Assembly (NCBI GenBank): GCA_039822105.1
Contig: JBCBMW010000007.1
Span: 62,001 to 126,000 of the forward strand
DNA: 64,000 bases
Direction: 5' to 3'
DNA from: Parvularcula sp039822105
Lineage (GTDB): Bacteria > Pseudomonadota > Alphaproteobacteria > Caulobacterales > Parvularculaceae
Shown here: positions 1 through 8,559 of the stretch, one piece after another
Numbering within the stretch: the first letter of the stretch is position 1
Layout: the number at the start of each line of letters is the position of its first letter
Notes under the pieces: model-generated
Seen by the model: the letters and a program-made list of their open reading frames with translations, nothing else
Told to the model about the DNA's origin: nothing
The model's database searches: none
Position numbers and translations under genes: made by a program

Positions 1-385
1 ACCGTCCTTTGTCGCGGGAGAAATCGTCGACGATGTGATGCCGGAGCCTGACGATGGCGAGTGGCTTTTTGCCCTCGTACGCGGCGGATGGACGAACATC
101 GACGCGATGCAGCCGCGGGCCGAGATTCAGCCGGTGGGCTATCTTGCCATCGACGACGCGCTGGTGCGTCGGACACGGCCGTTCCTCGACGCCACAAGAG
201 AAACACCGCACCGTGATCAAGTCCTGCTCGATGACCTTCAAGATCTCGAGGTACAATTCTACCAGGGCGGCGACTGGGACGAGGACATCGAGCCGGAAAC
301 CCTGCCCACCGCCATTCGGCTGAGCTTCGTCCACCCAGCTTACGGGCAAATGCACCACGATTTCCTGATGTGGGAGATCGAATGA
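1..385 (+). CDS. gspJ: Type II secretion pseudopilin GspJ, C-terminal part (5' end outside window)
   Basis: The reading frame is open from base 2 with no stop, so the gene begins upstream and only the C-terminal 127 residues or so are visible. GspJ is a minor pseudopilin at the tip of the type II secretion pseudopilus, working with GspI and GspK. The visible part has the family's order of segments: a FALVRGGW strand, then a QPRAEIQPVGY segment, a LVRR strand, a QVLLDDLQDLEVQFY segment and a hydrophobic C-terminal strand. The stop overlaps the gspK start as ATGA, so the two are translationally coupled. The gspK-L-M-N order that follows supports the call. The prepilin N-terminus cannot be checked here. 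Confidence 0.88.
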   Translation, partial: PSFVAGEIVDDVMPEPDDGEWLFALVRGGWTNIDAMQPRAEIQPVGYLAIDDALVRRTRPFLDATRETPHRDQVLLDDLQDLEVQFYQGGDWDEDIEPETLPTAIRLSFVHPAYGQMHHDFLMWEIE

Positions 386-1362
386 TGCGGAGAAGGAACA
401 ATCAGAAAGGCGCCGCGCTCCTGACTGTTTTGCTGCTCGCGGCAGCCCTCTCTGTGCTGATGGTTGGGATGACGGAGGTGATGGGGCGTGCCACCCGTCA
501 CGCGACGGTGGCGGCCGCCCGCGATCAAGCGTTTTGGGTGCTCTATGGCCTCGAAGAGGCGGCGCTTGATTACCTGAGGCAAGAAGCGAGTGATCCCAGC
601 ACCCCGCTGATGGCGCTCTTTGCTCAACCCATCGTGTTGCCCACGGAGTATGGTTCGGCGAGCGTGTCGTTCCGTGAAAAGACCAATTGCTTCAACCTCA
701 ACAGCCTGGTCACCTCCGCCGATGATGATGGGGCCTACAACGCGGATACAGGCGAGCGCTTTGCCTTTCTTCTCCAGGCGTTGGGCGCTGATATGACGAC
801 GGGTCAGATCCTGGCAGCGCGGATTGCCGATTTTATCGACCAGAACGATCGCGCGGAGGCAGGGAGCGTCGAGAGCTACGACTACCAGCGGCGTGAGGTT
901 CCCTACCGCGCTGCGAGTCGACCCCTTCACACGGTCAGTGAACTTCGGACGATTTCGGGTTTCACACAGAGCATCTACAGCGCTCTTGAGCCCTACGTTT
1001 GCATAGGGGAGCCCGGGCAGATCCAGGCGCTCAACGTCAACACCCTGACCCCTGCGGACGCACCATTGCTTGCCGCGGCGACGAGAGGGCAGGCGCCGCC
1101 TCGGATGATCGAAACGGCGATCCAATCGCGTTCTGTTTTGGGTTTCCAAAACGTAGAGGAATTCTTGAGCCGTGCGGGTTTAGAAGAGCCTGGTGGGGAC
1201 GAGGATGACGAGTCGCCGACGTGGTTTGGCCGCGAGACGACCCGGATGGAGATGACGATAAGCGTGCGTGCGCCCATGGGACAGCTGTCCATGACGAGCC
1301 TGCTCGAGCGCAGGGGCGGCCGCGTGCGCGTGATTGAGCGTCATATAAGGCAGGCGTCATGA
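382..1362 (+). CDS. gspK: Type II secretion pseudopilin GspK
   Basis: 326 residues from the ATG that overlaps the gspJ stop; a GTG at 370 is in frame but lies inside gspJ. GspK is the large minor pseudopilin thought to cap the pseudopilus tip. The N-terminus has a short basic leader and the KG-AALLTVLLL prepilin peptidase site (G10), followed by a hydrophobic helix to about residue 31. As is usual for GspK, residue +5 of the mature protein is not glutamate. The middle holds the long insertion typical of GspK with helix-hairpin-helix-like stretches (IADFIDQND; LHTVSELRTISGF). The stop overlaps the gspL start. Length and neighbours agree with the family. Confidence 0.92.
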   Translation: MMRRRNNQKGAALLTVLLLAAALSVLMVGMTEVMGRATRHATVAAARDQAFWVLYGLEEAALDYLRQEASDPSTPLMALFAQPIVLPTEYGSASVSFREKTNCFNLNSLVTSADDDGAYNADTGERFAFLLQALGADMTTGQILAARIADFIDQNDRAEAGSVESYDYQRREVPYRAASRPLHTVSELRTISGFTQSIYSALEPYVCIGEPGQIQALNVNTLTPADAPLLAAATRGQAPPRMIETAIQSRSVLGFQNVEEFLSRAGLEEPGGDEDDESPTWFGRETTRMEMTISVRAPMGQLSMTSLLERRGGRVRVIERHIRQAS

Positions 1363-2444
1363 CCGATTTCCTGCTGCTTGCCCCATTCCGATCCGACGAC
1401 CCTTGGGAGCTGCTGTCGCGCGACAGCGCTGAGTTGCAGCGTTTTGATGATCTCCAGACAGCGGCTGAGCACATCGGTGACGAGGACAGCTTGTGGCTGG
1501 TGTTGCCTGGCGACGGGGCGATCACCCGCTCCCTGCCTCTGGCGATGCGCAGCGCGCGGGATGTGGCCAGGGCAGCGAGCCTGGCCCTGGAAGATCAGCT
1601 CGCGCTGGCCGACGGCGAGCTGTTCGTGGCCTTTGGTCCGAGCCGCGATGGCCAGCGGCTGATCGTCGGCCTGCCGAAAGAGCGGGTGAAGGATGCCCTT
1701 GCGGAACTCCAGACGGTCGGTCTTGAGCCGGATCTCGTCACCGTGGACCACGCCCTGTTGGGGCCGAGCGAGGCCGGACCGCGCATGTGGACCCGGGACG
1801 CGTTCCAGGCGGTGCGGCTGGCTGACGGCGGTTTCACGGCTGAACCAGCCTTTGCCGACGCTGTGTTCTCAGATGATGAGCGCGCCAGTGCTGAGGTCCT
1901 GGACACGGGCATGCTCGCGGACGCGATGGACTTGGAGCCGCCGAACTTTCGGCGCGGCCCCTTCACCAAGCGTCGTCCGCTCCCTGACTTTTCCGCCTTT
2001 CGCCTGGCTGCGTCGCTGGCGGTCGCTGCGACTGTTGTGTTTTTCGCTGGCGTGCTGATCGAGGGGAACCGTTACGCGCGCCAAGCGTCGGTCATGCGCG
2101 ATGCGGTTGAGGCAGAGTTTCGTTCGACATTCCCGGGCACGCCGATCGTTGATCTTGAACGCCAGATTCGTTCGCGCACCAACAACCTATCGTCCGATGG
2201 ATCGTTCCTACCACTGACGGCAGCTCTGGCCGAAGTTCTTCTCGATCGCGACGACACCCAGCTGACCTCCCTGCGATATGGCGTTGAAGGGGAACTCGCT
2301 GTCGAGATCCGTTTCCAGGAGTTCTCAGGTCTAGAGGCCTTGCGTGATGACCTTGGCGATATGGGCATCGTCGCGCGCGAAGGCGGCGATGCGCGGCGCG
2401 AAGAGGACGCCTACGTCACCCAGCTTTATCTGAGGGGGGCATAA
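1359..2444 (+). CDS. gspL: Type II secretion inner-membrane platform protein GspL
   Basis: 361 residues, start overlapping the gspK stop. GspL links the cytoplasmic secretion ATPase GspE to the inner-membrane platform and pairs with GspM. The first 200 or so residues are a soluble actin-like cytoplasmic domain. A single membrane helix follows at about residues 213-234, and the last 125 residues are a periplasmic ferredoxin-like domain. Sequence conservation is low, as is normal for GspL, so the call rests on domain layout and on its position between gspK and gspM. The stop codon shares one base with the gspM start. Confidence 0.87.
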   Translation: MTDFLLLAPFRSDDPWELLSRDSAELQRFDDLQTAAEHIGDEDSLWLVLPGDGAITRSLPLAMRSARDVARAASLALEDQLALADGELFVAFGPSRDGQRLIVGLPKERVKDALAELQTVGLEPDLVTVDHALLGPSEAGPRMWTRDAFQAVRLADGGFTAEPAFADAVFSDDERASAEVLDTGMLADAMDLEPPNFRRGPFTKRRPLPDFSAFRLAASLAVAATVVFFAGVLIEGNRYARQASVMRDAVEAEFRSTFPGTPIVDLERQIRSRTNNLSSDGSFLPLTAALAEVLLDRDDTQLTSLRYGVEGELAVEIRFQEFSGLEALRDDLGDMGIVAREGGDARREEDAYVTQLYLRGA

Positions 2445-2881
2445 TGCGGGCCTATTTCGACAGCCTCTCCGACCGCGAACGGTTGCTGGTCGCTTCAGCT
2501 GCAGTCTTGTTGGCTGTGCTCTTGCTGCTGGTCGGTGTCATCAACCCGATCTTCTCCTACCGGGACAACGCGCAGCGACGTTACGAGAACGCTGAGCGGA
2601 TGAGCGCACTGATCGCCAATGCAGCGCCCCAGGCCTCGCAAGCGACGGGATCGTTGCGGACTTTGGTGACACAGCGCGCGCGCGCCAACGATCTCGTCAT
2701 CGCACGGATCGCCGACGGTGATGACACCGTGGATCTCGTTTTTTCTGACGTGCCTTATACCGACTTTTTCACCTGGCTATTGGCCGTCACCGAAGAAGAC
2801 GGTTTGACCGTTGCTGAGGCTCTTGTTCGGCCGGGGACCGCTTCGGGTACGGTCAATGTTCGCATGACTTTGGCGAGGTGA
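2444..2881 (+). CDS. gspM: Type II secretion inner-membrane protein GspM
   Basis: 145 residues. GspM is a bitopic inner-membrane protein that stabilises GspL in the secretion platform. The N-terminus is a short cytoplasmic tail with the family-typical SDRERLLV segment, followed by one membrane helix (about residues 14-33). A coiled region with alanine- and arginine-rich helices and a small periplasmic ferredoxin-like domain come next. The start is an ATG that shares its A with the gspL stop (TAATG). Assignment is by layout and operon position, as GspM is poorly conserved. Confidence 0.87.
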   Translation: MRAYFDSLSDRERLLVASAAVLLAVLLLLVGVINPIFSYRDNAQRRYENAERMSALIANAAPQASQATGSLRTLVTQRARANDLVIARIADGDDTVDLVFSDVPYTDFFTWLLAVTEEDGLTVAEALVRPGTASGTVNVRMTLAR

Positions 2882-3618
2882 TCATGCGCTTCGCTTTGGT
2901 CATCATCTTTGTCGTGACGTTTATCGTCAGCGGATTGATGCGCTTGCCGCTCGCTGTCCCTTTGAGCTTTGCGGAGCTTCCGTTTGAGAGCAGGGGCATC
3001 ACCGGCACCGTTTGGAACGGCACCATCCACGGCATCGTGGTGGAGGACGAAGCGGTTGGCGACCTGGGCGTTCGTCTCAAAGCCGTGCCGTTGCTGCTTG
3101 GCCGTATTGAAGCTGACGCTGATTTGCGGGGTAGCGGCATCGATGTGTCGGGCGGCGTGGCGCTCAGCATGCGCACCATCGCGCTTGAGAACGTCAACGC
3201 GTCGATCGAGCTTGAGCGGCTGAGGCTGCGTGACACGCTGGGGCAGCGGCTTCGCGGTACCCTCGATGCGCAAGTGCAGGAGGTTGTCTTTGTCGGCGGC
3301 GACTGCAGGCGCGCCTCATTGTCCGCCAGCACCGATGCCCTCGCGGAGAGCCTTGGCGCGTTTGCATCACGCGGATTTGCGATTTCCGGCGAAGGGCGCT
3401 GTGAAGAAGGCGACCTTCAGCTCCCGATGGCGGGGGCAGGGCCTGACGCCGAGGTGGAAGTGATGCTGACCTTAAGCGGTGACGGCGAGTACAGCTCGAC
3501 CTTGGCGGTGATACCGCAGCGTACGGACCTTGGGCTGTTTCTCCTCAACTTTGGCTTTCGCCAAGAGGGTGATGTTTTCCTTACGGATCGTTCGGGCAAT
3601 GTAGCGGAGAGTCTCTAG
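2878..3618 (+). CDS. gspN: Type II secretion protein GspN
   Basis: 246 residues from the GTG at 2878, or 244 from the ATG at 2884; both lie at the gspM stop. GspN is an accessory protein of some type II systems with an N-terminal membrane anchor and a periplasmic beta-rich domain. Here residues 4-22 are strongly hydrophobic. The family's G-I-x-G-T-V-W-x-G segment follows (GITGTVWNG, about residue 41), with a second copy of the strand pattern later (GQRLRGTLDAQV). A GDC segment and a later C may form a disulphide. It is the last gsp gene here, and no gspD is visible downstream. Confidence 0.85.
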   Translation: MIMRFALVIIFVVTFIVSGLMRLPLAVPLSFAELPFESRGITGTVWNGTIHGIVVEDEAVGDLGVRLKAVPLLLGRIEADADLRGSGIDVSGGVALSMRTIALENVNASIELERLRLRDTLGQRLRGTLDAQVQEVVFVGGDCRRASLSASTDALAESLGAFASRGFAISGEGRCEEGDLQLPMAGAGPDAEVEVMLTLSGDGEYSSTLAVIPQRTDLGLFLLNFGFRQEGDVFLTDRSGNVAESL

Positions 3619-4125
3619 ATGCGCGTTGTGGCCTTTTCTCTTGCTGTCGCTGTATTGGGGGCCTGTGTGGCGGTGGAGCCCAAGCGGTCAGACAACAGTA
3701 CCAAGCCCGCCCCGCCGGCGCCGGTTCGCACCGTCTATACCGAGGCACCCGATCCCTCGCCGCTTGCCAATTCGGCGATACCGCGCGGCCAGTGCGGGAT
3801 GATCCTCTGGAGCCAGATGGGCTCGCAAACTGTTCCGATTTTCCGCTCCGTTGGCATCACCCAGGCGTCGATGACGCTGGAGAATGAGCCGGTGAACCTC
3901 GTCTTGGCGCAACAGTCGGGGATGCTGCGTTTGGGGATGGGCGACTCCCAAGACTTCATCACCGGTGCGTCGAACAGCGGGGCCGTTGGCGCAAAGCTTC
4001 GTTTTGACTGGGGACAGCCGTTTCCGGGTGGCAGCTACGTCCAGCGGGGAACGTTGACCGTTAGTGGTGCAGACGGCTGGGAACGGGTCATGCCGGTTGC
4101 TGGCATTGCTGGGTGCAAATCCTGA
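3619..4125 (+). CDS. Putative lipoprotein of unknown function downstream of gspN
   Basis: 168 residues, starting directly after the gspN stop with no spacer, so probably in the same transcript. The N-terminus is a short hydrophobic signal with an LGAC lipobox (Cys16), which predicts lipid attachment in the envelope. A proline-rich linker follows (about residues 20-50), then a small beta-rich domain containing two cysteines (RGQCGMILW and AGCKS at the C-terminus) that could form a disulphide. I do not recognise a named family. Its position suggests an envelope role connected with the secretion system, but this is inference from adjacency only. Confidence 0.7.
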   Translation: MRVVAFSLAVAVLGACVAVEPKRSDNSTKPAPPAPVRTVYTEAPDPSPLANSAIPRGQCGMILWSQMGSQTVPIFRSVGITQASMTLENEPVNLVLAQQSGMLRLGMGDSQDFITGASNSGAVGAKLRFDWGQPFPGGSYVQRGTLTVSGADGWERVMPVAGIAGCKS

Positions 4126-4170
4126 CGATCTTTGGCACACAACGCCGGTTATCGCTGCAAGCGGGGATCA

Positions 4171-5124
4171 ATGACGGCAGGTCATTGCGCATCCGGGGCG
4201 CATCACGCCCATCACCATCATCCGACCGGATCGGGCGGCGCTAAACGCCTGACCATCGCTCTTGGCATTATTGTCGTCTTCGCCTTTGTCGAGGTGGCGG
4301 GGGGATGGATCTCGGGTTCCCTCGCGCTCCTTGCTGACGCTGGTCATATGGCGACAGATGCCGCCGCTCTCGCCTTGGCGTTGAGCGCCCAGTGGATCGC
4401 AAGGCGGCCGGCCTCAGAGCGCTTTCCCTTTGGCTTGAAGCGGGCGCAGGTCTTGGCAGCGTTCGTCAACGGCCTCGCGCTTCTCTTGATTGTCGGCGTC
4501 TTGGTTATCGAAGCCTTTGGCCGGTTCGCTGAGCCCCGGTCGATCGACGCCGGCCTGATGCTGAGCGTCGCCTGCCTCGGGCTGATCGCGAACATTGCTG
4601 CATTTGTCATTCTGCATCCTGATGCCGGCGACAACGTCAATGTGCGCGGCGCGATGCTGCATGTGGCCGCGGATATCTTTGGATCCGTGGCGGCAATCAT
4701 CTCGGCGCTCGTCATTATGAGCACGGGTTGGACCTCGATTGATGCGATCCTGACCCTGGCGGTGTGCGTCTTGATCACCCGGTCGGCCCTGCCGCTGTTG
4801 AAAGAGACAGCCGACGTGCTGCTGCAGGCGTCGCCCCCTGATTTCGACTCCCACGATGTGCGGAAGGCCTTGGTCTCCCAGGCAGGCGTCCTTGATGCGC
4901 AAAGGATCAGGGCTTGGCAGCTGACCCCTGGTGACAACCTCGTCGCGCTCGATGTGGTGGTCAGCGCGAGCGCCGATCAGGACGCTGTTCTTCGCCGTAT
5001 TAAACGTCTGCTTCACGACGATTTCGGTATCGAGCAGTCCACCGTGCAAATCGAAGTCGCGGGCCTTGATGATGCCTACCACCGCTGGTCAGCATCCTCT
5101 GACGTTCACGAGGCCGCTGAATAG
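4171..5124 (+). CDS. Cation diffusion facilitator (CzcD/ZitB-type Zn2+/H+ antiporter)
   Basis: 317 residues from the ATG at 4171, which follows a GGGG-type ribosome site; the frame is open upstream but without an ATG. The family exports Zn2+ and related divalent ions across the inner membrane as a dimer. The N-terminus is histidine-rich (HHAHHHH), a loop typical of zinc exporters. Six membrane helices follow. The two metal-site helices carry HxxxD pairs: GHMATD in helix 2 and HVAAD in helix 5. A cytoplasmic ferredoxin-like C-terminal domain ends the protein. It converges with the LOG gene, with 1 bp between stops. Confidence 0.93.
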   Translation: MTAGHCASGAHHAHHHHPTGSGGAKRLTIALGIIVVFAFVEVAGGWISGSLALLADAGHMATDAAALALALSAQWIARRPASERFPFGLKRAQVLAAFVNGLALLLIVGVLVIEAFGRFAEPRSIDAGLMLSVACLGLIANIAAFVILHPDAGDNVNVRGAMLHVAADIFGSVAAIISALVIMSTGWTSIDAILTLAVCVLITRSALPLLKETADVLLQASPPDFDSHDVRKALVSQAGVLDAQRIRAWQLTPGDNLVALDVVVSASADQDAVLRRIKRLLHDDFGIEQSTVQIEVAGLDDAYHRWSASSDVHEAAE

Positions 5125-5125
5125 C

Positions 5126-5683
5126 TTACGCCTTCAGAGCTTCCTTTGCGGCGCTGACGACCTCGGACGCTGAATCCACGACCGTGATGGCTTCGCGCAG
5201 GCCGGGATACCCGAACCCGAAATCGTTGATGTGGTCGATCAGCTCCACCAGCGGGCTCCAGTAGCCTTCGATGTTGCAAACGACGATTGGCTTCTTGTGA
5301 AGCTTGAGGCTGGCCCAGGAGAGGATCTCGATAGCCTCTTCGAGTGTGCCGATGCCGCCGGGAAGCGCACATAGGGCATCCGCCTCGTCGAACATGCGGA
5401 TCTTCCGCTCATGCATCGTCTCGACCTCGATGATCGGGATGCCCGGCAGGAGGCCTTCGGTCTTGGTGATGAAGGTCGGGATGATGCCGAGGACATCACC
5501 GCCTGCATCGCGCGCTGCTGAGGCTGTGGTGCCCATCAGGCCCCGGTCGCCGCCGCCGTAAACGAGCCTGACCCCTGCCGCCGCGGTGAGCTGACCCAAC
5601 TCTTCAGCCGCCGCGATGAAACGTGGCTCATTGCCATGGCGGCTGCCGCAATAGACGCACAAGGATCGCAGTTCCGTCATCAA
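5126..5683 (-). CDS. LOG family protein (TIGR00730 Rossmann fold; cytokinin-riboside phosphoribohydrolase type)
   Basis: 185 residues. LOG enzymes cleave nucleoside 5'-monophosphates such as AMP and cytokinin ribotides into base and ribose 5-phosphate; in bacteria the physiological role is often unclear. The N-terminus has the SLCVYCGSR strand, then YGGGDRGLMG. The diagnostic PGGIGTLEE motif (PGGxGTxxE), holding the catalytic glutamate and the phosphate loop, lies at about residues 108-116. Length fits the family. Two ATGs in tandem (5683, 5680) can serve as start. It stands alone on the minus strand, converging with the cation exporter. Confidence 0.93.
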   Translation of the reverse strand: MMTELRSLCVYCGSRHGNEPRFIAAAEELGQLTAAAGVRLVYGGGDRGLMGTTASAARDAGGDVLGIIPTFITKTEGLLPGIPIIEVETMHERKIRMFDEADALCALPGGIGTLEEAIEILSWASLKLHKKPIVVCNIEGYWSPLVELIDHINDFGFGYPGLREAITVVDSASEVVSAAKEALKA

Positions 5684-5760
5684 TACCTCCGTCGGCGCCG
5701 CTTGCGGCCCCTGCCAAGACGTAGCAGAACTCGGGTTAAGACAGGAGATAAGGGGCTCCC

Positions 5761-6699
5761 ATGCGCGTTTTTGCGATTGTTCTGATTCTCATCGGTGTTG
5801 GCGCGGCGGTTTGGTACAGCATGAACCGCGACCGGCTGCCGACCGAACCTGATGTGACCGAAGAGGTCGAGGTTGAAGAAGAGCCGAGCATCGTTCCGCC
5901 CACTTTCGATATTGTGCGGGTGACGCGGGACGGTTTCGCCACCGTCGCTGGCCGCGGTGAGCCTGGGGGCGTTGCGCAGCTTTTTGCCAATGGAGAGCTG
6001 CTAGCAGAGGAACCAGTTGGTCCCGATGGAACCTTTGCCATGGCCGTCGATACGCCGCTGGAAAGCGGCACGGTCGAGCTCACCCTTCGTCAGATGGCTG
6101 ACGGTATGACCATCATCGGCGAAGAGTCGGTGATCATCTACGTGCCAGAAGGGGATGATCAGGGGCCGGTGGTTCTGCGTACGACGCCGGGCGGAACAAC
6201 GACCGTTCTGCAGCGTTCGGCACCGATCGATCCAAGCCTTGGCCCGCTTTCGATCGAGACCATCGATTATGACCGTGAAGGCAATGTGATCCTCGCGGGC
6301 CGTGCCGAGCCTGGCATGGTGGTGCAGGTCTTCGCCAATGGGCGTCCGGAAGGGCAGACCCAGGTCGACGAGGATGGCACGTGGCAAGTGACCGGCCGGC
6401 TCGAGCCGGGACGCTACACCTTGCAGATCGTGCAGCTCGACGAAGAGGGTCGCCCGAAATACGCAATCGAAGTGCCCTTCGAGCAGGCGCGCCAAGAAGA
6501 CATCATCTTTAGCGACGGCAATGTGATCGTTCAGCCTGGAAACAATCTCTGGGTGATCGCGCGCCGTGCTTACGGCAGCGGCTTCCAGTACACGGTGATC
6601 TACGAAGCGAACCAAAGCCAAATCCGTGACCCTGATCTTATCTATCCAGGTCAGATCTTCCGTGTGCCGGATTCCGAAGAAGCAGAGGGCGGTAACTAG
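5761..6699 (+). CDS. Membrane-anchored LysM peptidoglycan-binding protein with Ig-like repeats
   Basis: 312 residues. An N-terminal helix (about residues 2-19) anchors the protein in the inner membrane. An acidic linker follows, then two repeats of a beta-sandwich module, each with a VAGRGEPGG/LAGRAEPGM segment followed by QLFANG/QVFANG. A C-terminal LysM domain spans about residues 255-305 (V-Q-P-G-N-N-L-W-V-I-A and Y-P-G-Q-I-F-R-V-P). LysM binds N-acetylglucosamine in peptidoglycan, so the protein probably sits in the periplasm against the cell wall. This architecture is common in alphaproteobacteria. It is followed at 29 bp by an acetyltransferase. Confidence 0.88.
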   Translation: MRVFAIVLILIGVGAAVWYSMNRDRLPTEPDVTEEVEVEEEPSIVPPTFDIVRVTRDGFATVAGRGEPGGVAQLFANGELLAEEPVGPDGTFAMAVDTPLESGTVELTLRQMADGMTIIGEESVIIYVPEGDDQGPVVLRTTPGGTTTVLQRSAPIDPSLGPLSIETIDYDREGNVILAGRAEPGMVVQVFANGRPEGQTQVDEDGTWQVTGRLEPGRYTLQIVQLDEEGRPKYAIEVPFEQARQEDIIFSDGNVIVQPGNNLWVIARRAYGSGFQYTVIYEANQSQIRDPDLIYPGQIFRVPDSEEAEGGN

Positions 6700-6728
6700 G
6701 TCGCTGCCCTGATTGGTGAGAACCAGAC

Positions 6729-7223
6729 GTGAACGTCAGCATTCGTCCAGCCGTGCCGTCGGATGCAGACAGTATGGCTGCGCTTCTCAATGAGATCATC
6801 GAGATCGGCGGGACCACGGCCTATGAAACGCCGTTCACCCGTGAGGCGATGGAGGTGGAGTACATCACCTCGCCAGGCGTGATGTCCTGCTTCGTCGCGG
6901 AGGATGGTGAGCAGCTGCTGGGCTTCCAGGGGCTCTTTTCTCCGAACGATGACGATCCAGCGCGGTCCGACTGGGGGTACATCGCAACGTTTGCGGATGT
7001 TCGGAGCACGGGACGAGGCGTCGGGCGCAAGCTCTTGGCGGCCACCATCGCAGCGGCGCGGGACGCAGGCGTGAGCACAATCGACGCGACCATCCGGGCT
7101 GACAACACAAGCGGTCTGGGGTTTTACGAGCGGATGGGCTTTCGTGACTATGACCGGATCGTCGGCGTGCCGCTCAATGACGGAACTCCCGTCGACCGGG
7201 TGCGCAAAAAACTCGAGATTTGA
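6729..7223 (+). CDS. GNAT family N-acetyltransferase
   Basis: 164 residues from a GTG start. The Gcn5-related fold is complete: an IRPAVPSDA N-terminal strand, an acetyl-CoA pyrophosphate-binding loop RSTGRGVGRKLL (Q/RxxGxG/A pattern, about residues 92-103), and the RADNTSGLGFYERMGF C-terminal helix-strand pair. It resembles the small Pat/Bar-like acetyltransferases acting on amines or on phosphinothricin-type substrates, but the acceptor cannot be read from sequence. It converges with the DUF2842 gene. Confidence 0.9.
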   Translation: MNVSIRPAVPSDADSMAALLNEIIEIGGTTAYETPFTREAMEVEYITSPGVMSCFVAEDGEQLLGFQGLFSPNDDDPARSDWGYIATFADVRSTGRGVGRKLLAATIAAARDAGVSTIDATIRADNTSGLGFYERMGFRDYDRIVGVPLNDGTPVDRVRKKLEI

Positions 7224-7232
7224 GCGTGCGCC

Positions 7233-7436
7233 TCAGCCGCCCTTTGGTGTGTTCATCCAGATAAAGACCGGCTTCAGCGGGAAGGCCCACGCGGTGCCTG
7301 CAACGATGTAGAAGACCAGGTCGCTGGCCCAGTGGTCAGGGATGAAGTCGGCGATGAAGAGCACAAGGCCGACATAGAGCATCAGCGCGGGCATCAGGCC
7401 GATAGCGGCGATGAGCTTTTTCTGGCGCGGCTCCAT
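7233..7436 (-). CDS. DUF2842 family small membrane protein
   Basis: 67 residues from the ATG at 7436; the frame is open further upstream, but the family begins at M-E-P-R-Q-K-K. Two hydrophobic helices are present (about residues 8-28 and 35-55), with a W-A-F-P-L-K-P segment near the end. DUF2842 proteins are short alphaproteobacterial membrane proteins of unknown function, often found close to respiratory or heme genes. Here the gene is divergent from heme A synthase, about 70 bp away, with no clear operator between them. Confidence 0.82.
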   Translation of the reverse strand: MEPRQKKLIAAIGLMPALMLYVGLVLFIADFIPDHWASDLVFYIVAGTAWAFPLKPVFIWMNTPKGG

Positions 7437-7506
7437 GTCAGATCTCCCGTGACGATGCGGCCCCTTGGGGCAGGGCACTGGTCTCGCCTATATGCGCCGC
7501 GTGACC

Positions 7507-8559
7507 ATGGATCAGAACCCCTCATTACGCCCTGTGGCCCTGTGGCTTTTCGCCATGGCGGGTCTCATCGCCCTGATGGTCGTGATCGGCGGGGCCACCA
7601 GGCTCACCGATTCTGGCCTCTCCATCACGGAATGGGACCTTGTGATGGGAACGCTGCCGCCGCTCTCGGCGGCGGACTGGGAGGAAGCCTTCGCCCTCTA
7701 TCGGCAGATCCCGGAATACACGCGGGTCAATGCGGGGATGAGCCTTGAGGAGTTCAAGTTCATCTTCTGGTGGGAGTGGGGGCACAGGAACCTTGGCCGG
7801 TTCATTGGTCTCGCCTTTTTCATCCCGATGGTCGTCTTTTGGGTCCAAGGCCGAGTGAGCGGAGCGCTGCGTTGGCGCCTGCCGGGTCTCTTTGTGCTCA
7901 TCGGCCTTCAGGGCGCGATCGGTTGGTACATGGTGAGTTCCGGGCTCTCTGAGCGCGTCGATGTCAGCCAGTACCGCCTGGCGCTGCATCTTTCGACGGC
8001 TCTTGTGCTCTTTTCCCTGATTGTCTTGCAGGCTGTCGCGCTCATCCAGCCGCGCGGCTTTCTGGGGGCGGATGATCCGTGGCTGGGGCGTTTGTCGTCT
8101 GCGCTTTTGGGCGTATCCGCCGTGCAGATCGTCTTGGGCGCGTTTGTCGCTGGCCTGCGCGCGGGCAGCACCTACAACACCTGGCCACTGATGGACGGAA
8201 AGCTCATCCCGGCGGGCTATTTTGGTCAGAGCCCAACCTTTCTTGATCTCTTCGAGCGGATCGAGGCGGTGCAGTTCAACCACCGCACGATGGCTTATGT
8301 CGTGACCGCGGTTGCCGCAGCGTTTGTCTGGCAGGCGATCCGTGCCCAACGTTTTCGGATCGCTGGCGCGGTCGGAGGGGCTGTTGGCCTCCAGGTCATC
8401 CTAGGGATCTGGACCATCGTTGCCGCCGTGCCCTTATGGCTCGGGCTTGCGCACCAGGCAGGTGCGCTTTTGATCCTCAGTGCTGTCGTGGTCGCGGTCT
8501 ACGGACTTACCGCCCCGGCGGCTCAGGCAGCTCCCGCTCTTCAAACCCAGGCAGGTTAA
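7507..8559 (+). CDS. ctaA: Heme A synthase (COX15/CtaA)
   Basis: About 350 residues from the ATG at 7507; an ATG at 7492 is also possible. The enzyme hydroxylates the C8 methyl group of heme O to give heme A for aa3-type cytochrome oxidases, in the inner membrane. Eight membrane helices are evident. Family motifs are GGATRLTDSGLSI, the EWGHRNLGR histidine segment, ALHLSTAL (heme-ligand His), the FNHRTMAY segment and the final LAHQAGAL segment. The layout matches the COX15 type rather than the short Bacillus CtaA. Its 3' end overlaps the convergent lipoprotein gene by 53 bp. Confidence 0.95.
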   Translation: MDQNPSLRPVALWLFAMAGLIALMVVIGGATRLTDSGLSITEWDLVMGTLPPLSAADWEEAFALYRQIPEYTRVNAGMSLEEFKFIFWWEWGHRNLGRFIGLAFFIPMVVFWVQGRVSGALRWRLPGLFVLIGLQGAIGWYMVSSGLSERVDVSQYRLALHLSTALVLFSLIVLQAVALIQPRGFLGADDPWLGRLSSALLGVSAVQIVLGAFVAGLRAGSTYNTWPLMDGKLIPAGYFGQSPTFLDLFERIEAVQFNHRTMAYVVTAVAAAFVWQAIRAQRFRIAGAVGGAVGLQVILGIWTIVAAVPLWLGLAHQAGALLILSAVVVAVYGLTAPAAQAAPALQTQAG